From positions 252,830-275,215 of the forward strand of contig NW_019091504.1 in assembly GCF_001949145.1 (NCBI RefSeq): a stretch of DNA of 22,386 nt, written 5' to 3'. Shown here piece after piece: positions 7,625 to 20,000 of this stretch. Below the pieces are notes generated by a model that saw only the letters and a list, made by a program, of their open reading frames with translations, searched no databases and was not told the origin of the DNA. The DNA comes from Acanthaster planci. Taxonomy: Eukaryota > Echinodermata > Asteroidea > Valvatida > Acanthasteridae. The position numbers and the translations under genes are program-made. Within the stretch, counting starts at the first letter, position 1. Every line of letters begins with the position of its first letter.

Positions 7625-7753
7625 AGGCTGGTTCTGCTGTCCAACTTCTGCTCTCTCATCATGCGAGAAGTCATAAGCAGGAAGAGAATCAGTAGACATG
7701 GCGTTCAGTCATTGGGAAGGGACTACAAACAGATATATGAAACAAAAGTGTGA
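7625..7753 (+). other. Possible terminal or 3' UTR exon of gene 1
   Basis: A strong acceptor (a run of T then CAG, ending 7624) is followed by an open frame RLVLLSNFCSLIMREVISRK and 22 further residues to a TGA at 7751-7753. It does not resemble any ARID4 segment I know. It could be an alternative C-terminal exon, a 3' UTR exon or chance. Confidence 0.25.
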
Positions 7754-9253
7754 TTCTACTGGTGTGATGGAATCTGCCCTGAACTGTCTGTCTTGAGAGT
7801 TACCAACATTCAGTTACTTTGGATAAATCTAGTATAGTACAAGTCAAATTTGGTGTTTGTGGCAAGAAATTCAGGATATTTGTGAATTCTTTCAATTCGT
7901 GATGGTTTATCTAGGGGGATCGAAAGTAAAATCTTTCAGATACCGTATATAATAGTTATGATCAATGCATATGTGCCATCGTGGATGCGTGCACGTGCAG
8001 TTTTTCACAGGTGGAACTTTTCAAGCCTGAGGGAAAAACTATGTGACATCTCTGAAATTCTTAAGCTCAATTTGCCATGATAATATGATTAAGCCTCACT
8101 TCACATATCTAACTAGATGTACATGTGCAGGATGTAACCTATTTACATTCACAACGTTTTCTTGTGAAAGTTCAGGACAACAAATACATGTCGTCATTCT
8201 GTAGCCACACTGAATCACATGAGTCACTCAAGCATTGGCTAGATTGACACCAACATTTCTGTGACTAGAGATGGACAGGTCTGTTTCCAGAAACAGTATG
8301 TGTTGCAGAGTATCACATAAATCTGTCCTTTAAAACCTAAGGGAGACACCATTCAACCTGAGATGAATCGTTTGGGACCTTTGTTATTCAAATTCAAAGT
8401 TTTTGTAAATATTTATCTTTTTTTTGTTATTGGCTTTGCTTTGTATTATTTATTGTATTTCACTGATATGCATGAGGTTTGTTTCATTCCAAGGTGTTGT
8501 ATAGTGTTCGCAATCAAGGAGTGTAACCCGGATCTCCATGTTTGGCAATTCACTGTCGCATGGTGACCTAACAGACACGCTAGATTTGTTGGTATTAACA
8601 TGTATCGAATATTTACATCTTGGTTTCTTCAAACTTAAAAACTGAAGTTCAGACATGACACCATTTATCGGGCACTGTGTTTACTTTCAAAGATATTGTT
8701 TCATTAGACCCCTAAATAGAAGTCTCTGCCATTGTTCAGTGGAGATGGCTGTGAGATGCTTAATGTTGCACCTGGGTCAGCCATCAGCAGCACATATTGA
8801 AGATTATTAACCAGTGCATTTTTGGCAAAATGCATAGCAAATGCAAACCTATGTAATACCGATTTCCTTCCATCTGTCCGGCCATTTGCATTTCACAAGT
8901 TTTTTAATCTCTGTATATTGGTAATAATAATGTCCTAATTATTTGTTTCNTGTGTGATTTTTTTACCAATACCAGAGCCTTACGTAGGATTATTGCCCAG
9001 AAACTTAAGGGCATTTTACATATTCATGGAGGAAATTGAAACTCCAAATTTTGAAGTTTTTCGTTGAACATGTATTACATGTACATGTACCTTGAACATG
9101 TATTTTGTGTGCGCAGTATTCACACATAAAGGCTTTTGTTCAGAAATTAAACAATCATTCCCATCTGTGGCAGGCCTAACCCTTGGATGTGGTGGATTGG
9201 GTGAGACCATTGGGGCTGGGGGGTATGAGTGGATGATATGGACGTCATGGAAT

Positions 9254-9282
9254 GGGGATTTGATGGGATGGGATAAGATGGG
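9254..9282 (+). other. G-quadruplex-type motif in a G-rich stretch
   Basis: Four G-runs with spacers of 7, 2 and 7 bases (GGGG, GGG, GGG, GGG) within a TGGGAT-rich, strand-asymmetric stretch from about 9180 to 9350 that looks like a decayed minisatellite. Confidence 0.45.
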
Positions 9283-10639
9283 CCTTTGGTGGGGTGAGTT
9301 AGGGATTTGTTGTTATGAGATGAGGATTTATCAAATGGTTGGATAAATACCATTTGTATTTTATGTAATATGTGTATATAGAACATGTACTGTGTGCATG
9401 CACACAGGTATTTCATCTTTTAGAATCAGATTGCCCCCATAAACTGTTAACAGTCTATCATACCATCTTGTCCACATTGATAAACAAGGTTTTCTACAAG
9501 AATATATTTTTGTTTAAGTTTTAACAATTTTTATGTAATGAGTACGTATTTTTCCAAACCTATGTTTTGACATTCACGCTTTAAAAAGAAATGAACAGAA
9601 AATGTTTTTGGAGAATATGGAACACTTCACAATTACAGTAAAAAAAAAAAAAACAATACGTGGATTGGATGTAGTTAAATCCATGAAGTTCTGTACTCGA
9701 CACCATGAGTATAATAAATTCAGTGAAGGAAAAGGTTGTTCACATCCTCTTTGTTTTCAAGTGATCGTGTTTATGCAAAGGCATAATGGCCCCACGTTTT
9801 ATCGTTTCCAGCGATGAAGTTCTTGCAATCATTCTAGGGATTCACAATAAATAAGAGACGCAGACGTGTTTTTTCCCGAAGGATACCTGAATAAATCAAA
9901 GTAGAAACGATTGATGCCCCTTTTTTTCCTTGGAGACACTGTCATGATTTTTTAGTTTGATGAATACTTCAAACAATTTAATTCCTTCCATCATGGTACT
10001 ATTTTCACGCTTACTTTCGATTAATTATATAATTGTCGAAGGGAAAGAAATGTGATGATGCATCTTTCCTGGTTCATTCATTCGAGGCCCTTACCTTAAA
10101 GGGTCCGCACCCCCCCCGTCTCGTCTGTTTTATTTTACCTGCAATTCACGCTACATGTACATCCCCCTCATATTTTAGACAATTTGGTATTTATCGGAAG
10201 GAACCTACCATCCCGGAATCCCAGAACAATGGACAATTTGTGGGGAGTGATACAGATGGCACCTGCAGCATTCTCGGTTGCCTGGTGATTTCCAACTGAA
10301 CCGCCAACAGATACTCAAAAAGAAGACAAGGAATTGTCAGATTGACATTTGATAAGTGTATCCGGGGTCAAAGTCATGCCATCGAGATCACGTCAATGCA
10401 TGTACTGTCTCATCATGGTCTCATCAATGATTCTAGCACTACTGAAAATGTTATGACAGTTTTTGATCAAAGTAATGTCGAACTATGTAGGCCTAATTTG
10501 AGGTCAAATTTAACGGCTACATGTTTCTCCTGTTAGATTTGTTCAGTGTATACATGTTGATATTGAAGGAAATACATTTTCTACAATCATAAAGATGTGC
10601 ATAAAGTAGGTTTTGCAAAAGTTAATAAATTTCACAGGA

Positions 10640-10998
10640 GTGCAGTCTATGAAACTGTGGCACGCGAGCTGTGGCGTGGATGAGCAACTTACGCGCAAGC
10701 GCGAGGTGTAAATCGCTGATTGGTTTATTACTTGACAAGCAATGGGGTGGCACTTCAGCCGGTGGTCTTTTTTTAATCGTAAATTCACTGGTTAATAATA
10801 GAATGATCCGCCAAATCATGACGCTATAACCTGACATGAACAGAACTGAAGAAAACCGAAGCTGCGTCGAGGATCCTGAAGTCCTTCTAACACAAAGACA
10901 GTCGATAAACCAACTTTCAAGAACTAAAGACATTCAGAAATCTTTTCAGGAAAAAAAAACGGCTCAGCTTTGAAAGGATTTTCATCTGATGTCGCGCG
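10640..10998 (+). promoter_or_regulatory. Probable promoter and 5' UTR of gene 2
   Basis: CpG density rises locally (for example GCGAGCTGTGGCGTGG and ACGCGCAAGCGCGAGG between about 10664 and 10706), in contrast to the AT-rich surroundings. An inverted CCAAT box (GATTGG) is at 10718-10723. No TATA box is evident in the expected place. This lies directly upstream of the signal-peptide exon. The transcription start cannot be placed. Confidence 0.35.
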
Positions 10999-11062
10999 AT
11001 GAAGGTCCACAAGACTGTCATCGTTCTTCTCATCTTGTGTCTCCTAATCCCCAGCCCCTCTG
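10999..11062 (+). CDS. Gene 2 exon 1: signal peptide
   Basis: ATG with G at -3, followed by MKVHKTVIVLLILCLLIPSP and SG. It shows a basic n-region (KVHK), a 12-residue hydrophobic core and a polar Pro/Ser c-region, as in a type I signal peptide. The donor is TG|GTACGT, leaving phase 1, the phase used by most later exons. An upstream ATG at 10989 is out of frame. Confidence 0.78.
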
Positions 11063-14000
11063 GTACGTACGAGGATTTAGTATCTTCGGTAATAGAGCCT
11101 AATAAAAGACAGTGTGACCAGATTTCTGTTCATTTATTTAAGACGTCACTGTTTTTATCATTCTACCGGCTGTTTATTAAAACACATTGGTTGCAAATGA
11201 ATGAGTCTAAAATTGCTGTCACTGAAATCTGGGAAGAACTTTTCTGTTAAAAATACACACAGGTAGTTTTTCCGGTGCCTGTGTTTTGTCTTGATTGGAA
11301 AGGTGTAATCACTCTATAGACCTATAGCCAAGATACACACGAGGCAGTTGGTTGTAAGGCCTGATACCAAAGTTGGAACTAACTAATGGCAGTTGCTTCT
11401 GCACTAAAAGGAATAAAAATGAGATGAACACTAACCAGTCAGCGTTGTATAGGTGTTTTGTACGCTAGTTACAAGGCAAATGCACGATTTTACTCACGCT
11501 GTGCATGTGCAGATTCAGAACCGATCTTTTTGTGGGGAGGGGCACATATTTGGGGGGGGCAATTTTTATATTTTTGTGTAACGTTTTAGGTCCTTTTAAA
11601 TAGCTGAGACTGCATTCTAGTCCAGGCTTTGGGAAGCAAGAGAAAGGAAACAGACACAAATCGCATTTCTCTCATAGTTTTGGATTTTTCTCCTTTCCCC
11701 TGGGTCCGCTATGTCCCGTACGTGTTACATCACAGGTTTTCAAGTTGAAGACGCACGAGTCCCTGTGCATTTCGTTAATTCTGAAAGTGTTTGTTTTGGG
11801 TTTTTGGGGTTGTTTGTTTGTTTGTTTGTTTTTGTTTTTAATTCATTCGCATTACATGTAAATAATGAACCGTTGAAGGTCACGAACCGGTTTAACCTTA
11901 TAGTCTGCACCCTCTCGGCAACAGCTCAGTCGAGGCGATCACATTTCAAAAGTTGGGGGCGAAATTATAGTCGGCCTGTGTTGGGCAAAGCCAGTGAAAT
12001 GGAGAATAAGTGTGAAATTAAACTTGTGTTTGGAGCTAAAAATCTGATTTTTGTCTATACCACTGTCACCGTTGGACTGATGGAAATGCGGTTCCTCAAG
12101 GGACCTGAATAATTAACTGTTCGGGGTTGTAAATTTTTTTTCCGTTTGTTTCCCTTGTGAAAACGGCCGTGGGGTGCCTGTTCAACTAGGACTTTATTTT
12201 AAATTTATACACATAGGGACACTGCCGATGTTAAGGAAACTGGTGGTTGAAATCAGCTAAATGATAAGTACTGGAATTTAATGCGAAAACGAATACTTCC
12301 AACGTTACGACCATATTTTCTGCGTACGGTATCCGAATAGTGGATCATGACCGATGGAGCCATGAAAAAGGATGCTGGAATGGAATTATAAGATTCCGAA
12401 ATGTCCAACCTCCCCTAGGGCCGGAGGACAGGGTACTATTTGAAATAAGAAGGACGCATATAACAGGAGGGCGTTACTTGAAGCACGGAGGAAGGACACA
12501 GTAGGTAAATTCTGAGTAAACACAAACAATATTACACAGAATGTCCGTGCTGTGATTGCGACTTCACCCAAACCAAAACAGCGCCCTCCTTTTATGCCGT
12601 TATGCGTACTTGTGATACGTTGTCGGCGCCAATATGACTTTCTGAAAACCGTGATCTTGAAATGCACGTGCCTGCCCATGTGTCGCAGGCACATTACATG
12701 TACATTTACATGGTCATATCATAGCAGGGAAACGAGCCAGAGACGTGCTTCGAAGCTGACAAACCAAGAGGCGTTGTACGGCCGTGATTGACTCCAACTG
12801 CGGTCAGCTTGGTGTGTTACGTACACAATACATTCAGCCAAACGCAGGCGTCTTGTTCGCGATGCATATAAACCATGTGCGACTGCAAGTCGTTTAGTGC
12901 GATGTGAAGGCTCCATGGTCATACCTAACCAAGGTCCACCGTGATCGATGATGGACAACTTGATGTTGTTGAATGTTTACAAGGACCTCACTGATCAACA
13001 TTACTCAACTCTTTGTTGCTGGTTCTGAACTGCTATGCTTAGGCCTACACCTTCTGGTGGTATAGGCCCTAGATTCAATTGTTTGTCACGTATGATGAAA
13101 ACTGTGCGTGATATCCATCATGCAAAGAGTTCCATATACAGACAACAGGCTTAAACTGTTATTAAATAGCTGTCAAAAAGTGATAACATGTCCCAAGGTG
13201 AAATATAACTGAGAAAATTCCGAAAAATTTACTTAAAAAAACCTTGAGACAAGTCTCATCTCATAGGTTTTTGCAGGGGCATCAAAAGTGTTGTCCATAT
13301 ATGGAACTCTTTCCTCCATGATAATGTTTTTAAACCGCATGAGGCATAAAGCCAGATGTGTGAAGACACGAATCTTGTACGAAAAATATTTCAAACGTTT
13401 CCAGAAAACACTTTGAAAATGCACTGAACTCTTTGTACACAACCAACTATGGGGAGTCAGGATGCTGCAGGTTTTCCACTGTACGTACCACTCAAAATTT
13501 GCTTCCACAGCCTATGGGCCTGACCTTTGTGTAGACTAGACTGAGTATAACCACATGGATCCAGCATACCACTTACCAAAACACTGAAATGGAAGCAATC
13601 TTCACTTGACTTGTAGGACCCTATTCTGCTATTATTGTAAAACTAAATGGAAAAATTTGTGGTCTGAACAACTAGCATGACGAAGACTCTAGAGATTGCC
13701 TTGTTAATTTTAATACTTCATTTTTCCCAAGTCAAATAACTCAAGCCTTATGGTCATGTCTTACATCTGAAAATTCTCAATTAGGAATTACCCAGAACAC
13801 TGTTGGCTTGAGTTCAAGAGCTATAGTTGTCTTGAGTCCCAGTCTCTTGGACAGCAAACTTTGTAAGAGTTGTACAATAGGACCCTCCCTAAATTCTTCA
13901 TTTTGCAATTCTTTATTTTTGTAGCAAGACTTCCCAAAGAGAATTTTCGACTGATACACACTTTGTAAGAAGTTAAGAAATTAACATGTTGATGAGTGGA

Positions 14001-17000
14001 ACAGAAATTCAGAGGTTTCCTGTCAAGGATTTGATGGAACTTAAAGGAAGTGATCCCAGGGCTCTTTTACTTGCCCAGTAAGCTGGTATGACTTTCTGCC
14101 ATTTTTGTCTCACAGAATGCTGGAGAAGACGACGAAGGCGATCTCCACCACCCCCACCCCCGGCCCCAGGTAGGTAAATCAGCAAATATCCCAACTTCAC
14201 TCAAGCCTGTGGTTCCCTAGTAGATGGATCAACTCTTATCACATTTGGGGAATTTGTGCATTTATTTCACCTCAAGCTTTTGGCTTAGTTCCCAACATGG
14301 CGGCTTTAGCCTCTATACAACTGTGTTGACCTTTAGTCAAAGCACAATTACAAGGTTGAAGAATTTGCTGGCAAAAACCGCCCCAGTTGCTTTTCAGGTA
14401 AGAAAATCTGATGTTAACTGGTTACATAATTGGCTTGAATGATGAGTTGTTTGTTTGGACTATCTAAATGACCATTTGGAACCAGCCGTGGTTTGACGTC
14501 TCTGCTGGGTGCCAGTAGTCAATGCCATGTATCAGTTTAATTGGAGGGAACCATTTTCATTGAAAAGAATTGCACGAGATGTCAGCGATGTAGGTCTTGC
14601 AGAAACAAGAATTCTCACTAAGACAAAACTCGCTCTTTCATTTCTACAAAAGGTTTTTATGCAGCTGTTCCTAACCTTTGGAATAATCTTCTTCCTGAGA
14701 TCCGTCACACAACTTCCCACACCAAATTCAAAGCATTGCTTTGAACTCATCTTTCCATGCATCTTTAGCCTAATATTTCAATATTTTCTCATTCTGTATT
14801 TCTTTATTTTAGGTGCAAAATGTTGTGAGACCAGTTTGTGTAAGAACACCATATAATTGCCCAAATTATTGGCTCTACGCTATGCAGAAAAGGCTTGGTT
14901 TTTCTACTTATCTTTCTTTTTCTTTTTAATAATCTTTTTCTCTTGTTCTTCCAGCACTTTTTCTCTGAGTTTCTCGTCACCTCTTTTGGCATGGAACCTA
15001 AGCCATTCTGGCGTCATCCCATTCATTCGTTGGCTTCTTCATGAAGAGAATACCGAAAATGAAATGAAATATATAGTTTGCTATGCATACTCTCCTGGCT
15101 CTTTCAGTTAAGTTGACTACTCAAAGGCTTGTCTGCTTTTATTTATTTCAATAGAATTTACCGTCTGCCCCAGTAGTAAAGAAGTAACAACGGATAAGGC
15201 TGATGGCAAAGAGATAGTCCATTACACCTCACCAAGAGCAACTGGCACTGGAGTAGTTGTAAGGTATAGTATGAATAAAAATGAACGACTTGTGGATATA
15301 CTGAAGTGGACTGTGAACTTACCAGTCATAGATACAGCGGTGTGGCTAAGGGAGAAGGGGTAAGGGACACGCCCCCCATGAAAAATCGTCACTCCCCCCC
15401 ACTTGCATATCCTCATGAGATCTTGATTGCGTACATGTGTTTGTCCAACATCCAGTCAGGTCCCCTCACCATTCGTTCCTCCTTCCCACATGCTCAGAAT
15501 CCTGGCTACGCTGTTGCATTGACATGATTTACTCTTGTGAATATATGCCATGTCAATGTTTTGTGCGAATAAAAATAAAAAAAACACAGGCAGTTCATAA
15601 AGCAGGATTGCAAATACCGAAGAAATAATTGACTTTTCAGCACCCCCCACACATGACGTGTATCCCTCATGTGTTAGAAGTAATAAACTTCCACATGTGA
15701 CAGGAAATATGTCGTAACAATTTCAGTGTATAATAGATGGTTCTGGTATGTATTTTTTATGACTTGTAGAAAGTGCATGAATTCCATTTGGGTTCATCAA
15801 CCTGAATGTTATTACTGTTCGTACGGTATGTACATATTGCCTTGGACCTCCTCCATGTATTAAAGTGTGTACAATGTCAAAGACTTCAGACTTCAAATTG
15901 AATCTTGGGATCATAAAGAACACTGGGGAATAGACACAGAATTCATTGTCCTTCTTTTCTTGGTTGTAAGATAATGAGGGAATGACTTCTCAAATTTGCA
16001 GGCGAACCTGTGGTCTTCCAACCGGCAGTAAATTTCCTGAAGGAACCACCCTTGTATATTATGAAGCCAAAGACTCCTATAACCGGCTCGCAATCTGTAG
16101 ATTTGACATCAGAGTTAAAGGTAAATTTAAAGACTGTTGTTACTTAAAAACAGATTCATTTATTCCATTTTTTTAAATGCCAAACAGCTTTTTCCATGTT
16201 TGTTTTGTTTTAATCAATTTCAACCCACTGCAACAAGTTAAGAACTGTCAGCAGATAGAGTTGTGTGGTCATGCAGATAAGATCCCATTTCCATTGCTTT
16301 CACTGTGTAAAACACACTTCATGACAGCTCTGCAAGAAGTGGTATTTTTCTTCAATGGATGTGTGGTCCTGTATATTGTCTGCACTTCTTACTCTGACAA
16401 TATAGAAGAATTTTCATTTTTACAAAGATTTGAAAGCGTATGACCAACTTACAGTTTGGAGAAAAATACATTGAAAAGGTTGGCATAGACTTTACTGAAA
16501 GTCAAACAGTGTGTGTATTACAAAGCAACAAAAACCTTTGAACTTAAAATTATGAAATAAAGACAAGTTTCAATTCATAAAAATAAACATATACAGTGTG
16601 TTTGATCACTATTGTTGCCTTTACCCATGATGCCATCATAGGTTTAGACGAGCATGTGCAATATATGGTTATACATAAATAATCTCAGGTTACTCACAGT
16701 GCCTGACCAGGTTAAGAGGTCATTCATCATATGTAACAATTTCTTGTGATGCAAAATAAAGAGAGACAAAACATGTACACAGTATTAGAAAGGTCATTTA
16801 CACTTGCTGTCCTTTGATGGTTTTTCAGTTCTTCGCTGTGCTAGTGTTCCAGCAGCACACCATCGCTGGCATTCATGCAGTAAAAGCAATATTGCTGGCT
16901 CACGCTGCGAATTCTATTGTTCAACTGGGTACAAACTCGTTGGGTCGTCCTTGCCATCACTCTGCAGACATTCCGACCTTAAGTGGTCATTGGCATTCCC

Positions 17001-20000
17001 AACTTGCCAAGGTGGGTCCAACTCTAGCCAAGTTCGAGATATAAAAAGTCTGTTAATTTGGAAAGACTGAAGCTGGCATCAGTAGGATCTTAAATTTATT
17101 TATGACAGTGTTACAATCAAATTGTATCACTAGTTAATTGTGGGCAAATTTATGATTCCAGACATATTGACAGACGATGGATATTTATAAGAAAAAAATA
17201 CTGTTACAACACTCCATTTGAATTTATAACGTGTTCCTGTTGAGGCTATGTGATTTGTTAGACTCATGAACTTGACTTTACCCCAGTTTTATACTAGAAC
17301 CATTCAGTTGGGAACGCAATCTAAACAGACCTGTTTTAAAGACATTCAAAAGGACGATTTTTCTGGAATTGATAAAATTTAAACGCCACATGGAGATTTA
17401 GAATAAGCACCCATGCATTAGTTTGACAACTATTTGAAATGAAATTGCAGTCGTAATTGTACTGCAATTTTTTTTTGCATCCCATTCAACAGTGAAGACC
17501 TGCAGTCCTTTGCCACCTTTTCCCAATGGAAATATTGCTTGCTCTGACTCAAACCGATACAACAGCGTCTGTACCTACGACTGTAACAGTGGCTTTGGGT
17601 TCACACCGGGAGACATATTGACTCGTACCTGTCGAGAAACCTGGTCTGGGTCAACACCAACATGCATTGGTGAGTTCATAATGATTTGACTCAAAATGTA
17701 ATCCACAGGAACCTAAAAGGAACATTACCATTTAATTGGAGAGGTACATAACGAACAGTAGTTCTAGACCCAGGAAAATTGGGATTCAAGAAATAAACCA
17801 ATTGTTTTTTGGAGTTCCCAGTGCGTTGTATACAATAGAATGAAATACTCCTCTTTATCAGATGTCAGAGGGGAGACTGTTAGGGCGGGAGTTCGACAAA
17901 ATAAAGATTTTTCCCCCTGAATATCATAATCCATGGAAAAAATGGCATTGCCTGTAATAAGCACATGCGTAATTTTGATGAGAAGCAAGGAATAGTAATT
18001 AACTGAAAGAAAATACCTTGCTCTGTGCCAAAAAGAGGAACTTCCTTAAAATTTCCTCAATGTATGCACTGATGTTATGGCCAAAAGGCTTAACCACTTG
18101 CTGCCGGATGGATTTTTCTCAAGCAAGACAAGATGCCGGGTCCTTTTCAAGATTTTCCATTTTAAAAATTCTTCAAAAATTCATCATTTCATTTCATGGC
18201 CGTTTATACCTACATGAAGGACTCTTTGGGCACTACTCTAAAACTGACAGTTAACCTTCATTGACTTTTGAATATTTTAGCCAGGCCTGCAGCTTTGGGA
18301 AAAAGAGCCCAGATTGTGCAGTGTTACGTACGATTCTTTTGTTCCCGAAACCGGCACAGTGTACTGCTGACCTCTTTTAAATAGGGGCCAGATTAGCACA
18401 CCAGATTGGTGCTGTGTGGCTCATCGCTACGGTTGTGGAGAGCTTTTGTCCCTGGTGGTAATCCGCTTGCTCTAAATGCCTCAAACCGTGGTATACTGTT
18501 TCAAAACAAGGCTGGATTATCTCCACTATTGAGAGCGAAAAAATGTTGGTAATGCCCAGCAGCTTAGTCTTTTGTGCTGAGCACGGTCTTTTGTTATAAG
18601 GCCCAACTCTTTTGTCCCAGTTCTGGGCTCCCTCGCTCTGCATATAAAGCCTTTGTACTCGACAACGGGTCACCCGGCAGGAAGTGGTTAAAGTTGCCTG
18701 GCACCATTTAGGACCATAACAACAGCAGCTGATAAATGAAATTAATTTCAAGTGACAACTCTCAAAACAAGACAATAAAATATCCCAAAAGAGGCAATAG
18801 AAATACAACCCGGCAGGTATGCTGATCTTAGCTTTGTGAGCAGACTGGGCAAGATTGAATGTTCTTTAGCCCCCAGCGTTTGTAAGTCGTAATCTGCCCA
18901 AGGTACCTGCTCCAATTTGGTAGCACCACTGATGCCTGCTGCAGCCTCTTATTTCATATCTCAAAATGGACTAATTAAGTAACGAAAGCCTACTAATTTC
19001 AAACTTTCCTGAAATAACAAATTAAGAAAGACACCACAACTTTCCAAAGCCTTCGAGTTTTACTGCAAGCTGTTGTAAATTTGTGGGTTCTCAAGTTTTT
19101 CCTGGGCCCTGGGCGAAGTGGAAAATGCTCATATTGGCTTGTCCTTTCCTGATGAGCAGAAGATAAGATACAACAGGGCCAACAAGTAGCAATGCCAATC
19201 AAGCTTAGCTTTAGTCAACTCTAGCAATGAAGAACTTCAAAGTTTATTTTCTCTCGTTCTTTTAGATGTCCAGCATCCAGTCTTTCTCAGTTGCCCTCGT
19301 CCCATACCAAAAGAGGCAGATGATGCATTGACTAGTGCAGAAGTGTGCTGGCAAGCACCAAAAGCTGATGACAATGTGCCAAGTGGATTGACCGTAACTC
19401 AGATACTAGGATTACCCCCATGTAGCCGATTCAGTCAAGGAACTCATACTATCAAGTATCAGGCCCGAGATGCCCAAGGCAATACAGCTGATTGTGTCTT
19501 CAGTGTTACAGTCAGGGGTGAGTTCTGATATTGTCCAGCCAATAAATGAACCTGATAAAAAAACCTGGGAAGATAAGTCTTTGTCCTCTTGTAACGAGCA
19601 TAGTGAATTCCTTAAGTGCAAGCCCCTTTCATTTGTACCATGGGCTATGTGATCTGGTGACTAGAACTAGAAATCATTACTGTGGGCCATCCTGTTTGCA
19701 CTCATTAGTTGTACCTACACATTTTATTCCTCTCCAACCGATAGTAGTATCATGACTTGCCAAAACACCTGTGTGAGTGTGGTGGCCCAGCCACCATGCA
19801 GTAATGGCATCTCATCAGATAAGATGGAAGTGAAACAGTGTAACTCCTGTGGTCATGAGTGATAGCAGTTCATGTCAGTGGGAGCACGGGTCATAGGAAT
19901 TGTGACAGCTAGGAAAACAGTAGCAGTGGTGGTAAGAGGAGATGGCTCACTTTTAGCAGCAAAAACAGGGCAGTGACAATTAAGCAGCAGTTGTGGAAGA

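Larger units (their letters stand above)
7144..10630. other. Gene 1 3' region and intergenic spacer
   Basis: No recognisable protein domain. It holds an AATAAA at 7349, a possible extra exon at 7625-7753, a G-rich stretch at 9180-9350, an A14 run at 9640-9653, a short ACATGTACATGTAC repeat near 9075 and an undetermined base at 8950. The open frames are short and lack coding character. Confidence 0.55.

Noticed and set aside
10622-10933. 103-codon open frame on the minus strand upstream of gene 2
   Set aside because: It overlaps the CpG-rich probable promoter, where stop codons are expected to be rarer; no domain is visible.
11711-12112. 133-codon open frame on the plus strand
   Set aside because: It lies in intron 1 of gene 2, runs through a GTTT microsatellite, and shows no domain, signal or splice-supported context.
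12386-12958. Several overlapping 79-102-codon frames on both strands
   Set aside because: They are mutually overlapping, have no recognisable motif and lie within a long intron.
14532-14762. Minus-strand open frame across the retrotransposon remnant
   Set aside because: It is the shadow of the plus-strand reverse-transcriptase tail.
18377-18808. 143-codon open frame on the minus strand
   Set aside because: It lies mostly inside MITE copy B, has no transposase features, and is not preserved in copy A.
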